Shown: positions 46,067-53,853 of the stretch, in pieces
Layout: every line of letters starts with the position of its first letter
Position numbering within the stretch: position 1 is the first letter of the stretch
Origin: Mesorhizobium sp. B4-1-4
Lineage (GTDB): Bacteria; Pseudomonadota; Alphaproteobacteria; Rhizobiales; Rhizobiaceae
NCBI RefSeq assembly: GCF_006439395.2
Contig: NZ_CP083950.1
Span: 2,728,001-2,792,000 of the forward strand
DNA length: 64,000 nucleotides
Direction of reading: 5' to 3'
Notes under the pieces: generated by a model
What the model saw: only the letters and a program-made list of their open reading frames with translations
The model's database searches: none
Told to the model about the DNA's origin: nothing
Made by a program: the position numbers and the translations under genes

Positions 46067-47181
46067 TAGGCGCCGTGCTCGTCGTCCCCTTCGCCGACGA
46101 TCTCCCGATAATCTCTCACCGCGCCATCCAGTCCGCGTATCCGCCAGCTGTCTCCGTCGCGTTTTTCGAGGTGACACGGTCCGAGCGGCACCTTGCCGCC
46201 GCCTTCGGGCAGGTCGAGCACGTAGACCGGATTGCAGATGCCGGACAGCCGCGCCCTGAGCGCTTCCACCAGCGCCTGCCCTTCGGCGATCGTGGTGCGT
46301 CTGTGCGCCATGCCGCGCGCCAGGTCGCCATGGTGGAGGTAATAGGGCTTGACGCCGAGCCGGTACATCAGCTCGCGGCACAGCTCCTCCAGCACCTCCA
46401 CATTGTCGTTGACGCCTTTCAGCAGAACGCTCTGGTTGAGCAGCACGAAGCCCGCCTGCCGCATCGTCCGGCAGGCTGCCTCGGCAGCGTCCGTGATCTC
46501 CCGCGCGTGGTTGAAATGGGTGACGACTGTGACCATCAGCCGGCCCTGCAGCGCCGCGACCAGCCCGGATGTGATGCGCGAAGGCAGCGCCACCGGCACG
46601 CGTGTGTGGATGCGCAGGAGCCGCACATGGGCAAAGGCCTCGATGCGGGCACGGATCTCGGCCAGCGCCTTGTCGGGCAGCGACAGCGGGTCGCCGCCGG
46701 TCAGGATCACCTCGCGGATCTCGGGATGAGCTGCGATATAGGCCAGCGCCGGCTCCAGCGCCTCGCGCGTATAGCCACGGCCAATCGAGGTCAGCGATTC
46801 CTTGCGGAAGCAGAACCGGCAATAGACCGCGCATTGATAGGTCGGGAACAACAGAACCCGGTCGGCATGGCGATGCGTCAGCCTGGGCACCGGGCTGAAG
46901 TCATGGTCGGCGATCGGGTCGCCGAGTTCGCCCTCCGCCTCCTCCAGTTCGCTCGGCGACGGGATCACCTGTGCCCGGATCGGGTCGGCGGGATCGCTCC
47001 AGTCGATCAGGTCGAGATAGGCTTTCGGCGCGCGCACCTTGTGGCGGCTGGCGGCTTCCCGCGCGGCTTCGCGCTCGGCGGGCGACAGCGGCAGGGAGGC
47101 CAGGTCGCGCACATGGCGCACGCCCTGACGGACATCGTCCTGCCAGGTGGTGTCGGCGGGGGCGGTAGGGGTTGCGGTCAT
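46066..47181 (-). CDS. Lysine 2,3-aminomutase-like radical SAM protein
   Basis: 371 residues from ATG 47181. The radical SAM cluster motif is CAVYCRFCFRKE, followed by REVILTGGDPLSLPD, which contacts SAM. PLP binding is expected in YYLHHGDLARGMAHRRTTI and the Cys-containing stretch after it. The protein is shorter than classical KamA and close in size to EpmB-type enzymes that make beta-lysine for elongation factor P, so both roles are possible; no efp or epmA is in the window. Its TAG stop coincides with the IS630 insertion site, and both flanks still give TAG, so the protein is probably intact. Confidence 0.88.
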   Translation of the reverse strand: MTATPTAPADTTWQDDVRQGVRHVRDLASLPLSPAEREAAREAASRHKVRAPKAYLDLIDWSDPADPIRAQVIPSPSELEEAEGELGDPIADHDFSPVPRLTHRHADRVLLFPTYQCAVYCRFCFRKESLTSIGRGYTREALEPALAYIAAHPEIREVILTGGDPLSLPDKALAEIRARIEAFAHVRLLRIHTRVPVALPSRITSGLVAALQGRLMVTVVTHFNHAREITDAAEAACRTMRQAGFVLLNQSVLLKGVNDNVEVLEELCRELMYRLGVKPYYLHHGDLARGMAHRRTTIAEGQALVEALRARLSGICNPVYVLDLPEGGGKVPLGPCHLEKRDGDSWRIRGLDGAVRDYREIVGEGDDEHGA

Positions 47182-47264
47182 CCAAAGCTCCTTGCACTTG
47201 GGCCGCTGAATACAGCATTGGAGGCAAGGGCTGAAGGTTCTTGCTGGCCGAAACGGCCAGAAAG

Positions 47265-47452
47265 CTTGGGTTCCTCGCCCCCATGAAATGGGGGAGAGGT
47301 GGCTCGGCGAAGCCGAGACGGAGCGGGGGCAGCGCCGGCCTCGCGCATTATGTCCAGAGGTTCCATTTGCAAAGCCGGAGCTTGACGAGGCCCCTCTCCG
47401 GCCGCTTCGCGGCCACCTCTCCCCCGCCTTCGGCAGGGGCGAGGAACCCAAG
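47265..47452. repeat. Large inverted intergenic repeat
   Basis: Seventeen-base arms CTTGGGTTCCTCGCCCC (47265-47281) and its exact complement (47436-47452) enclose further inverted pieces, including GGCCGCTTCGCGGCC (47399-47413). Similar arms occur at 21640-21670 and a 22-bp inner part recurs at 36749-36770. It belongs to a dispersed palindromic family and sits between the aminomutase start and the oxidoreductase stop. Confidence 0.7.
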
Positions 47453-47473
47453 GCATGCGGGGCCGCGCCTAGC

Positions 47474-48370
47474 CTAGCCACCTGTTCCGCTCGTCGCCGC
47501 CAACGCCACGAAGGCGCTTTCAATCGTCTCGAACGTCAGCTCCGGATAAAGCGCGCCCGCTTCAGGATTGGCCGTTTGCAGCGCGGTCTCGCCGCGGATC
47601 CAGAACGCCCGCAGCAATCCAAGGCCGGGGACTTGCGCGATCATCGCCTCCAGCTCTTCGGCGCTCTGCCGCACGATGCGTGGCGAACGGCCGCTCACGC
47701 GCCGCCACAGATCGATCATCGCGCTTTGCGTGATCCTGTTCTGCGCGATGCGGATTTCACTGCGGACAGCACCGGGATCCTCCAGCGCGCGCATGGTGAC
47801 GGCGGCGATGTCCTTTTCGCTGACGAATGTCGCCGGCACATTGCCGTCGCCATAGAGCGTCACCTCGTCCGGCGGCAGGGGCGTCGAACCGAAGCGCGTC
47901 AGGTCGCCCAGTGTCGCCACCCAGGTCGAGAAGAACCCGTTGGTGTAGATCACCGTATAGGGCAGATCGGCCTCCCTGACCGCATCGAAGATGGCTCTCT
48001 TGAGGTCGAGCGGTTCGATCGAGCCCGGCGCGGCGGCGGCAAAGTCGAGGCCGAAGCCGGCGGAAGGCACATAGCGTGAAACGCCCGCGTCCTTGACGGC
48101 GCGCACCAGCGTCATCTCGCTGGCCGAACTGACATGCACCGAGCTGATAACGCGATCGGCCTTGCCGACGGCGCGCACAAGGCTGTCATAGTCGTCGAGA
48201 TCGCCGACATGGACCGTGGCGCCGAGCTCCTTCAGCGGGCGCATCCGCTCTTCATTGCCCGCAGTTGCCGGCCGGACCAGCACATGGACGCTGTCGCCGT
48301 TGCGCGCGCTGGCCTTGGCCATCTCGCTGCCGAGCAGCCCGGTGGCGCCGATGATAAGGGTGCTGGTCAT
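47474..48370 (-). CDS. NmrA-like NAD(P)-binding oxidoreductase
   Basis: 298 residues from ATG 48370. The N-terminal MTSTLIIGATGLLGSEMA is a GxxGxxG dinucleotide-binding loop of the NmrA/atypical SDR type. There is no YxxxK catalytic pair where a classical SDR would have it, and TVIYTNGFFSTWVATLGDL matches NmrA-like isoflavone-reductase relatives. It could be a redox sensor or a quinone/NADP-linked reductase. The start overlaps the stop of the small DUF1127 gene, so they are coexpressed. The divergent LysR gene is the probable regulator. Confidence 0.85.
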   Translation of the reverse strand: MTSTLIIGATGLLGSEMAKASARNGDSVHVLVRPATAGNEERMRPLKELGATVHVGDLDDYDSLVRAVGKADRVISSVHVSSASEMTLVRAVKDAGVSRYVPSAGFGLDFAAAAPGSIEPLDLKRAIFDAVREADLPYTVIYTNGFFSTWVATLGDLTRFGSTPLPPDEVTLYGDGNVPATFVSEKDIAAVTMRALEDPGAVRSEIRIAQNRITQSAMIDLWRRVSGRSPRIVRQSAEELEAMIAQVPGLGLLRAFWIRGETALQTANPEAGALYPELTFETIESAFVALAATSGTGG

Positions 48371-48549
48371 ATCCCCCTCCCATTGCCAAGGATGGAGCCG
48401 TCCCAGTCGCGCTCCAGGCCGATGTCGCGCAAACGGTGGTCTGAAAGCCGGGAAATCCGGCGCAGCGTGCGGCGGCGCTCGAATGTTGCGGCACTGCGCC
48501 TGGCAAGGCCGCTCATCGCGGCGCCGATGGGTCCAAGGGTCAAGGTCAT
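48367..48549 (-). CDS. DUF1127 domain small protein
   Basis: 60 residues, MTLTLGPIGAAMSGLARR and then RRISRLSDHRLRDIGLERD, the DUF1127 signature. Short Arg-rich DUF1127 proteins in alphaproteobacteria affect RNA turnover and phosphate or carbon metabolism. Its stop overlaps the start of the NmrA-like gene, so the two are coupled. The N-terminal 20 residues are more hydrophobic than in many members. Confidence 0.85.
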   Translation of the reverse strand: MTLTLGPIGAAMSGLARRSAATFERRRTLRRISRLSDHRLRDIGLERDWDGSILGNGRGI

Positions 48550-48616
48550 TGTCCGTCTCCTGTTTCACTGTGCGCAAGCGCGCCGGTGCCGCCGCGAGGG
48601 CGAGCGTGACGATTGC

Positions 48617-48627
48617 TCACACTGTGA
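48617..48627. promoter_or_regulatory. Candidate LysR-type site 1
   Basis: TCACACTGTGA is a perfect inverted repeat around one central base. It lies between the divergent DUF1127/NmrA operon and the LysR gene, about 68 bp upstream of the DUF1127 start. Confidence 0.5.
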
Positions 48628-48735
48628 TTGGTCATTTCAGCGCATCCGGTGTTCCGAAGGCCGATCTGGATGCGCGCTACACCTGGATATTGGGTGTTTT
48701 CGGGCTGGACGACAAACGACTCTTTGTGCAGGATT

Positions 48736-48752
48736 TGTGAGCAACGCTCACA
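48736..48752. promoter_or_regulatory. Candidate LysR-type site 2
   Basis: TGTGAGCAACGCTCACA is a perfect 17-bp inverted repeat (7-bp arms, 3-bp spacer) ending 10 bp before the LysR start codon. It shares GCTCACA with site 1. The position suggests autoregulation by LysR. Confidence 0.6.
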
Positions 48753-48762
48753 GATCGAGATC

Positions 48763-49671
48763 ATGCCGCGCCGACTGCCACCTCTAACCGCCCTGCCCGC
48801 CTTCGACGCTGCCGCCAGGCATTTGAGTTTTTCCAAGGCGGCGGAAGAGCTCAACCTCACCCATGGCGCGGTCAGCCGCGCCGTCCGCAACATAGAAGAC
48901 AGGCTTGGCATCCAGCTTTTCGATCGCGGGACAAGGTCCGTACGCCTGACAACCGTGGGCGCTGCCTATGCGGTGGAGGTCGGCAAGGCGCTCGACCGGA
49001 TCGCCGCCGCGACCATCGCCGCCACTCCCGACCGCTCGACGCGCATCCTGAATGTCAGCACGTCGGACGGCTTTGCCGGCCGCTGGCTGGTGCCTAGGCT
49101 GCACCGCTTCCACCGCGCCAACGCCGACATCGACGTGCGGCTCTCCACCTCCGGTGTGCTCGCCGATTTCGTCAGCGACGGCATCGACATCGCCATCCGT
49201 TACGGCCGGGGCGGCTATGCCGGCGTGACGGCTGAATTTCTTGCCGACGAGGAGGTCTTCCCCGTCTGCAGCCCGGAACTCCTGCAAGGCGAACATCCGT
49301 TGCGCCAGCCTGGGGATTTGCGGCATCACAAGCTGATCCACGATGCCTTTCGCATCGACTGGGCGACATGGCTGCAGCAGGCCGGCGTCGAGGACATCGA
49401 CCCCAAGCGCGGCGTGCGCTTCGATTCCGCCACCTTCGCGGTGGAGGCCGCCGTGCATGGCGAAGGCGTGCTGCTCGGCCGCAGCGCGCTTGTCTCGGCC
49501 GACCTTGCGGCCGGACGGTTGGTACGGCCGTTCAATCTCGCGCTGAAATCCGCCGCCCGCTACTACGTCGTCTACCTCGAGGGGGCACTGCGCCAGAAGA
49601 AGGTCCGGGCGTTCCGCGACTGGCTGTTCGCCGAGATCGCGGTAGACTGGGCCGGTGCGACAAGCAGCTAA
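48763..49671 (+). CDS. LysR family transcriptional regulator (GcvA-like)
   Basis: 302 residues from ATG 48763. The N-terminal winged helix begins MPRRLPPLTALPAFDAAARH and includes SFSKAAEELNLTHGAVSRAVR, characteristic of the GcvA/AmpR branch. The effector domain follows (about 90-295) with IRYGRGGYAGVTAEFLADE. It is divergent from the DUF1127-NmrA operon and two dyad sites lie between them, so it is their probable regulator. The inducer is unknown. Confidence 0.93.
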   Translation: MPRRLPPLTALPAFDAAARHLSFSKAAEELNLTHGAVSRAVRNIEDRLGIQLFDRGTRSVRLTTVGAAYAVEVGKALDRIAAATIAATPDRSTRILNVSTSDGFAGRWLVPRLHRFHRANADIDVRLSTSGVLADFVSDGIDIAIRYGRGGYAGVTAEFLADEEVFPVCSPELLQGEHPLRQPGDLRHHKLIHDAFRIDWATWLQQAGVEDIDPKRGVRFDSATFAVEAAVHGEGVLLGRSALVSADLAAGRLVRPFNLALKSAARYYVVYLEGALRQKKVRAFRDWLFAEIAVDWAGATSS

Positions 49672-49680
49672 GTAGCCAAT

Positions 49681-49881
49681 GGCAGCACGTGCCTTATCCA
49701 GGCGCCGCGCTATCGCTTCGAGAAGGACCTTGCCGACGGCACGCTCGTCGAGGTGCCGGCCGGCTACCCACCCTCGCCGACGCCGCTGTCGGCGCTCTAC
49801 CCGCAGAACCGGCAGCTCTCGCCGCGCCTGCGCGTGTTCCTCGACTGGGCGGCGCGCATCTTCGCCGAGGCGAACTTGTAA
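49681..49881 (+). pseudogene. C-terminal fragment of a second LysR regulator
   Basis: Starting about 10 bp after the intact LysR stop, one frame without a start codon reads LIQAPRYRFEKDLADGTLVE, then a segment ending PLSALYPQNRQLSPRLRVFLDW, and stops with TAA at 49879. This is the end of the effector domain of another LysR branch (the type ending in NRQLSPRVRVFIDW). About 67 codons remain. The rest of the gene has been lost, probably by a deletion that ended here. Confidence 0.8.
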
Positions 49882-50221
49882 GCGGCTCCGCGACTCGTAC
49901 CCCTGCCCGCCGCGCTCGGACCGGCCAGGCGCTGCGCAGCGTGCCTCCTCTGCCGCAGCTTCGACCGACCCGACATCGCGTCTTCATCACTATAAAGGGG
50001 GACGCGAGCCGGCGGCCGTGAGATGATGTCTGGCAAGGCAAACACACGTTTGCCCGAAACCCAGGCCGCAAAAGGCGGACCTGTCCAGGTCTGGTCGCCA
50101 TGAGCGGATTGATGCTCCCGACACTTGAGAGGCCTCTCCCGTTCGGCCGCGGCATCGCCGAACACAGCCGCCGCCGTCACCGCCTGCGAAAGATGTTCCG
50201 AGACGGAAATCGGAGGCTGCG
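49882..50221. other. Intergenic stretch, no gene seen
   Basis: About 340 bp without a supported gene. Short frames on both strands lack ribosome sites and known motifs. It separates the LysR remnant from the DUF4189-like gene and probably holds the latter's promoter. Confidence 0.5.
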
Positions 50222-51499
50222 ATGAAGCGCCTCTGTCTCATGCTTGGCTGTCTTCTGCTGGGTCTCTTGCCGGCCGGCAGCACTCTGGCGGCTGGCGCGG
50301 TCTTCTTCGGCGATGATGAGTCCTATGGGTGGTGCTCCGGCTACACAAGCAGGGAAGCCGCGCGTAAATGCGCGCTCGAGCAATGCAAGGGAGCAGAAGG
50401 CGTCAATTGCCAGCTGGCCTTGGAATGCCAGGGCGGATGGGGGGCGGTCGCCACAGGCGACAATGGCGGCTATGGCATAGCCTGCGAGGCCTCAATGGAG
50501 GTCAATGCACGCATTCAGGCCCAACTGGCATGCACCTTCGCGGTGAAAGGCTTGTGCCACACGCAAACCACCTTCTCCGAGCGCAATCAGTCCATCAGCC
50601 AGGAGGATAACGCGCTGTTTGACCGCACGATTTTCGCGCAGGTCCTGCTGCTCAAACTGGGTTACTACAAGGGCCGGATCGACGCCCACGCGGGATCGGA
50701 TACAAAGAGCGCGTTGAAGTCGTTTCAAAGCCAGGCAGGCTTGCCGGTTACCGGCGAACCAGACGAGAAAACGCTCGACCAGCTGACGGCCAAGCTCGGC
50801 GGCGCCGGCGCGCTCGTGGCAGCCATCCTGGAGGGGAATCGCGGTGTCGACACTTCGGACTGGCACATGAAGACGGCTGCGCCGCGCGCCGAGGCCGTGC
50901 AGCCATCGACGGCGCAGAACATACCGACCTCCCCGCTCGACTCATTCGGCGTGAACGAGGAGGCCCTGAACGGTGCCCTGTCGGAAGGCATCGGCAACAT
51001 CAATGGCCAGACGGGCAATAATTTCAGTTTCCAGGGAACTTTCACCTGCGGCCGGCTGGCGGGCGACAGCAAGATCAGGTGCACGGCGACGGTGACCGAT
51101 CCGGCCAGCCCGGAAGCGGATATCGTCGATCTCTACCATGTCGATGGATCGGACGTATTCGCGCAAATGGAGGCGATGGCCGACAAGAGGTCGCGCGAGG
51201 AAGGCGGCGCCGACCATCTCGACAGGAAGTCGCAGGCGACGTTCACCACCAAGGACGGAGAAAAACGGGTGGTCGATTTCGGTTGCGTGCAGCACTTCGG
51301 AGACCGCGTCTCGCACGGCATCTGCTATATCGAAGTCACGAAAAGCATCGGCTTGATGACGACCGTGGCGCCGCCGTCGCCAAATCGCGATCCGGGCGGC
51401 GTGAAAGCCACGGACGGTGGAACGGCCGAAATGCAAAGAGCGTTCGACCTGTTGGGAGGAATGTCGCTCGCCCTGCTCGACGTTGCGTTGAAGAAGTAG
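50222..51499 (+). CDS. Secreted protein with DUF4189-like and peptidoglycan-binding domains
   Basis: 425 residues with signal peptide MKRLCLMLGCLLLGLLPAGSTLAAG. Residues about 30-115 hold six or more cysteines in a DUF4189-like pattern (GWCSGYTSREAARKCALEQC ... GGWGAVATGDNGGYGIAC). A peptidoglycan-binding type 1 unit follows (VLLLKLGYYKGRIDAHAG then ALKSFQSQAGLPVTGEPDEKT, about 140-195). The C-terminal 150 residues are unassigned but contain a pair of cysteines (FTCGRLAGDSKIRCTATV). It is probably attached to the cell wall in the periplasm. The function is unknown. Confidence 0.8.
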   Translation: MKRLCLMLGCLLLGLLPAGSTLAAGAVFFGDDESYGWCSGYTSREAARKCALEQCKGAEGVNCQLALECQGGWGAVATGDNGGYGIACEASMEVNARIQAQLACTFAVKGLCHTQTTFSERNQSISQEDNALFDRTIFAQVLLLKLGYYKGRIDAHAGSDTKSALKSFQSQAGLPVTGEPDEKTLDQLTAKLGGAGALVAAILEGNRGVDTSDWHMKTAAPRAEAVQPSTAQNIPTSPLDSFGVNEEALNGALSEGIGNINGQTGNNFSFQGTFTCGRLAGDSKIRCTATVTDPASPEADIVDLYHVDGSDVFAQMEAMADKRSREEGGADHLDRKSQATFTTKDGEKRVVDFGCVQHFGDRVSHGICYIEVTKSIGLMTTVAPPSPNRDPGGVKATDGGTAEMQRAFDLLGGMSLALLDVALKK

Positions 51500-51592
51500 G
51501 GACCCGTCTTAGCCCCGCCGACGCCCCCGACAAGGAGATGGGGCGTCGATGGTTGCCCATCGGCGCCATCTGATGCCAGTGTCACGGCGACA

Positions 51593-51613
51593 GCGCGCCA
51601 TGCGATGGCGCGC
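51593..51613. other. GC-rich hairpin
   Basis: GCGCGCCAT (51593-51601) and ATGGCGCGC (51605-51613) form a perfect 9-bp stem with a 3-nt loop, between two convergent genes. There is no clear T-run, so a terminator role is uncertain. Confidence 0.4.
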
Positions 51614-51733
51614 CGCCAGGGGAGGATTGCCGTGACCAGATTGAAACCGGCTTGCCGCGCTATGAGGACGCCGTTCAGCGCTTTCGCATCGAGGACGAAA
51701 TCGCCACGCTCGATGCCTCTTTCAGGCTCGGTG

Positions 51734-52468
51734 CTATGTTACCGCGGTGACCCTGCCCGCTTTATTGAGGCGACAACTGACCTGCGCTTGCCGAACTTCG
51801 ATGCCGCCCTGTCTTGCATAGTCTATTCGCACCTTGATCGGCGCCGTGAGTACACCTCCACGGTGGTGCAAGGCACCCGCGCTGACGGCATTGACGCGCA
51901 CGGCGCCAAGCGGCTTCGCGGCGGACATGATCGCCGCGCGGCAGGCTCGCGCGATCGCGGTTGGCGTGCCGGGTTTCGCTGTAACGGGCTCCAGGGATCG
52001 AAGAGGGTATCCCGGGGTGGGGTCGCCCTCGCCGGCTTTGGAAGGCCTGAGGACGGGTGGCAGGAAATTCGATTGCCTGGTGGCCTTGGCGGAGGCAGTG
52101 GCTGTCGTGGCCGCGGCCGGCTTGGCAGCGGCCGGCTTGCCGGGAACGGTCGCCGAACCGTTTTCGGCGGGCGGGGCGTTGCCGAGGCCGAGACCCTTCG
52201 AAAGGCTTCCGCTTGTATTGCCAAACTTGCCGCTGGCACCAACGCCCGCGGCGGGTGATCGGTTATCGACGCCGACCGACGCGCCGACGTTTGCTCCGCC
52301 TGCGCCGCCCACCTTCGTGCCCATCCCCACGGATCCGCCTTGCGAACCGACGCTCGCTCCGGCGCCGACCCCGAGGCCGCCAACCTTACCGCCTACACCT
52401 GCATCGAGAGCCGAGGCGGGCCCAATTCCGATACCGATCGCCAACGCGGCGGCGAAGTACTCTTTCAT
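51734..52468 (-). CDS. Secreted Gly/Ala-rich protein of unknown function
   Basis: 244 residues. Three in-frame ATGs follow one another at 52474, 52471 and 52468; the last has the best spacing from the GGGGAGG site. After the signal peptide (MKEYFAAALAIGIGIGPASA) comes a Gly-rich region of about 100 residues with repeated VGGxGxxVGxxxG, then an Ala/Pro linker. The C-terminal domain (about 165-244) has two Cys (RACRAAI and VSCRLNKAG) and may be the folded part. The sequence is rhizobial in style but not recognised. Confidence 0.7.
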   Translation of the reverse strand: MKEYFAAALAIGIGIGPASALDAGVGGKVGGLGVGAGASVGSQGGSVGMGTKVGGAGGANVGASVGVDNRSPAAGVGASGKFGNTSGSLSKGLGLGNAPPAENGSATVPGKPAAAKPAAATTATASAKATRQSNFLPPVLRPSKAGEGDPTPGYPLRSLEPVTAKPGTPTAIARACRAAIMSAAKPLGAVRVNAVSAGALHHRGGVLTAPIKVRIDYARQGGIEVRQAQVSCRLNKAGRVTAVT

Positions 52469-52509
52469 CATCATCCTCCCCTGCGGGATGCATGTCGCTC
52501 GCTTGTCTT

Positions 52510-53469
52510 TCACTGCGCAGGTGGTCGGGTTGGGAGCAATGCAATGGGAAGAGCAATGGTTGCCAGCAACACAGTTTGCGGAGGCTTTGGACCCTTCACT
52601 TTCTGTTTTTTCGGCAAACCCGGGTTACGGGCTGCGCCCGAACGCGTTGATGAACTTGCAAGTGCATTCGTACGTGCCTTGGGCGCGCGCTCAACGGCCG
52701 CGCTCCGACGCTTATCCTTCGCGCGGTCGATTTCCTCACGCGCGGCACTGAGGCTGCGGGCTAAACCGTTGGCCCTTTCACGCTCTTGCTCCAGCGCCGC
52801 ATTCAATTCCATCGAGTTCTGCTTCAGGGCATCGCGTTCCTTGCGAGCACTCTCAAGGTCACGGATGGCTGCGTCTGCTCGTTCACGTTCCAGTTTGAGT
52901 GCTTGCCCGGCTTGGTTTGAAGCGGCGTCGGCCACCTGCCGGGCCTTCACGGCCTTGGCCCGCTCCTGCGCGGCCAGATTTGCGCCTGTCTTGAGGGCAT
53001 CGATCGTTTGACGAGCCGTGGTGAGTTCTTGTTCCAGGAGCTCTGCCTTATGGCGCTCGTCATCAAGCGCTCGCGTCGCGGCGGCCTGAGAGGCTTCGCT
53101 CGCGGGGTGCGCTTCAGCCATGGCGCCTTTCCCGCTGTCCCAGAGACTGGCTTCCGCCCTGAAGTTTTCGATGACACGCTGCGCCGTCTCCAGGTTGAGC
53201 GTGAGCGCTTCGTCCGTTTGCCGCTGCTCTTTCAGGACCTGCGCTTGCCTGGCCAGTTCGGCTCGTGCCGCGGCCAATTCGCGGCGCAAGGCCCCCTCAT
53301 CCTCGCCGGGCGGCACCTTGTCCGGTTCTTTCGCGATATCGGTCTGGTCCGAAACCACGACCGGCGAGTGGCCATTGGTTGCGGCAACCGCTGACGCTTC
53401 GGGCGCCAGTTGACTGTTGGCCGGGGACGCCAACAGCAGAATGAGGATTGAAGGAACGAGGGACAGCAT
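52510..53469 (-). CDS. Secreted coiled-coil protein
   Basis: 319 residues from ATG 53469 with signal peptide MLSLVPSILILLLASPANSQ; the frame is open to 53580. Residues about 60-260 are a continuous coiled coil rich in Glu, Arg, Ala and Gln (RELAAARAELARQAQVLKEQ and similar). The basic tail has PKKQKVKGPKPPQ and a hydrophobic C-terminus (TVLLATIALPIALLP) that could be a second membrane anchor. It lies 41 bp before the Gly-rich gene on the same strand, so the two may be expressed together. The function is unknown. Confidence 0.75.
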   Translation of the reverse strand: MLSLVPSILILLLASPANSQLAPEASAVAATNGHSPVVVSDQTDIAKEPDKVPPGEDEGALRRELAAARAELARQAQVLKEQRQTDEALTLNLETAQRVIENFRAEASLWDSGKGAMAEAHPASEASQAAATRALDDERHKAELLEQELTTARQTIDALKTGANLAAQERAKAVKARQVADAASNQAGQALKLERERADAAIRDLESARKERDALKQNSMELNAALEQERERANGLARSLSAAREEIDRAKDKRRSAAVERAPKARTNALASSSTRSGAARNPGLPKKQKVKGPKPPQTVLLATIALPIALLPTRPPAQ

Positions 53470-53853
53470 GGCGTTGCCCCTGCCAGATGTCCCATGACTT
53501 AAGATCAAGGGTCGTCTTTTGGTAAAGGTGAAGCCGCTGCTTGGAGATTTTGATCTGGTATCCGGCAAATCAATCATCACTTGATCCCACCTGTCGCGAC
53601 CCTCACCGCGATTCTATTCTCCACTTGGTTCGAGCTGGGGCGCTCCATGCCGCCCCGCCCGCACGCTACCTCCTGATCCCTTGCTTGTTGTCATTCGAAC
53701 GAACGAAGAGCGTTTCGCCGTCCCATCATTGCGATCGCGCGACAGACCTGCCCAGGGAGCGGGTGCCCGTGTCGCTCGGCCACCGCAACCTTGACTGCAT
53801 GGACGCGGCAGTCTCTTGTTCGAACGGAATCCGCCGACAAGAGAGGTGCCACC
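53470..53853. other. Divergent promoter region, no gene seen
   Basis: About 380 bp between the coiled-coil gene and the nucleoside hydrolase gene. Open frames enter it from both sides, but none has a ribosome site or recognisable product. Promoters for both genes should lie here. Confidence 0.5.

Noticed and set aside
51605..52258. 217-codon plus-strand frame
   Set aside because: Overlaps the Gly-rich secreted protein on the other strand, which has a ribosome site and signal peptide.
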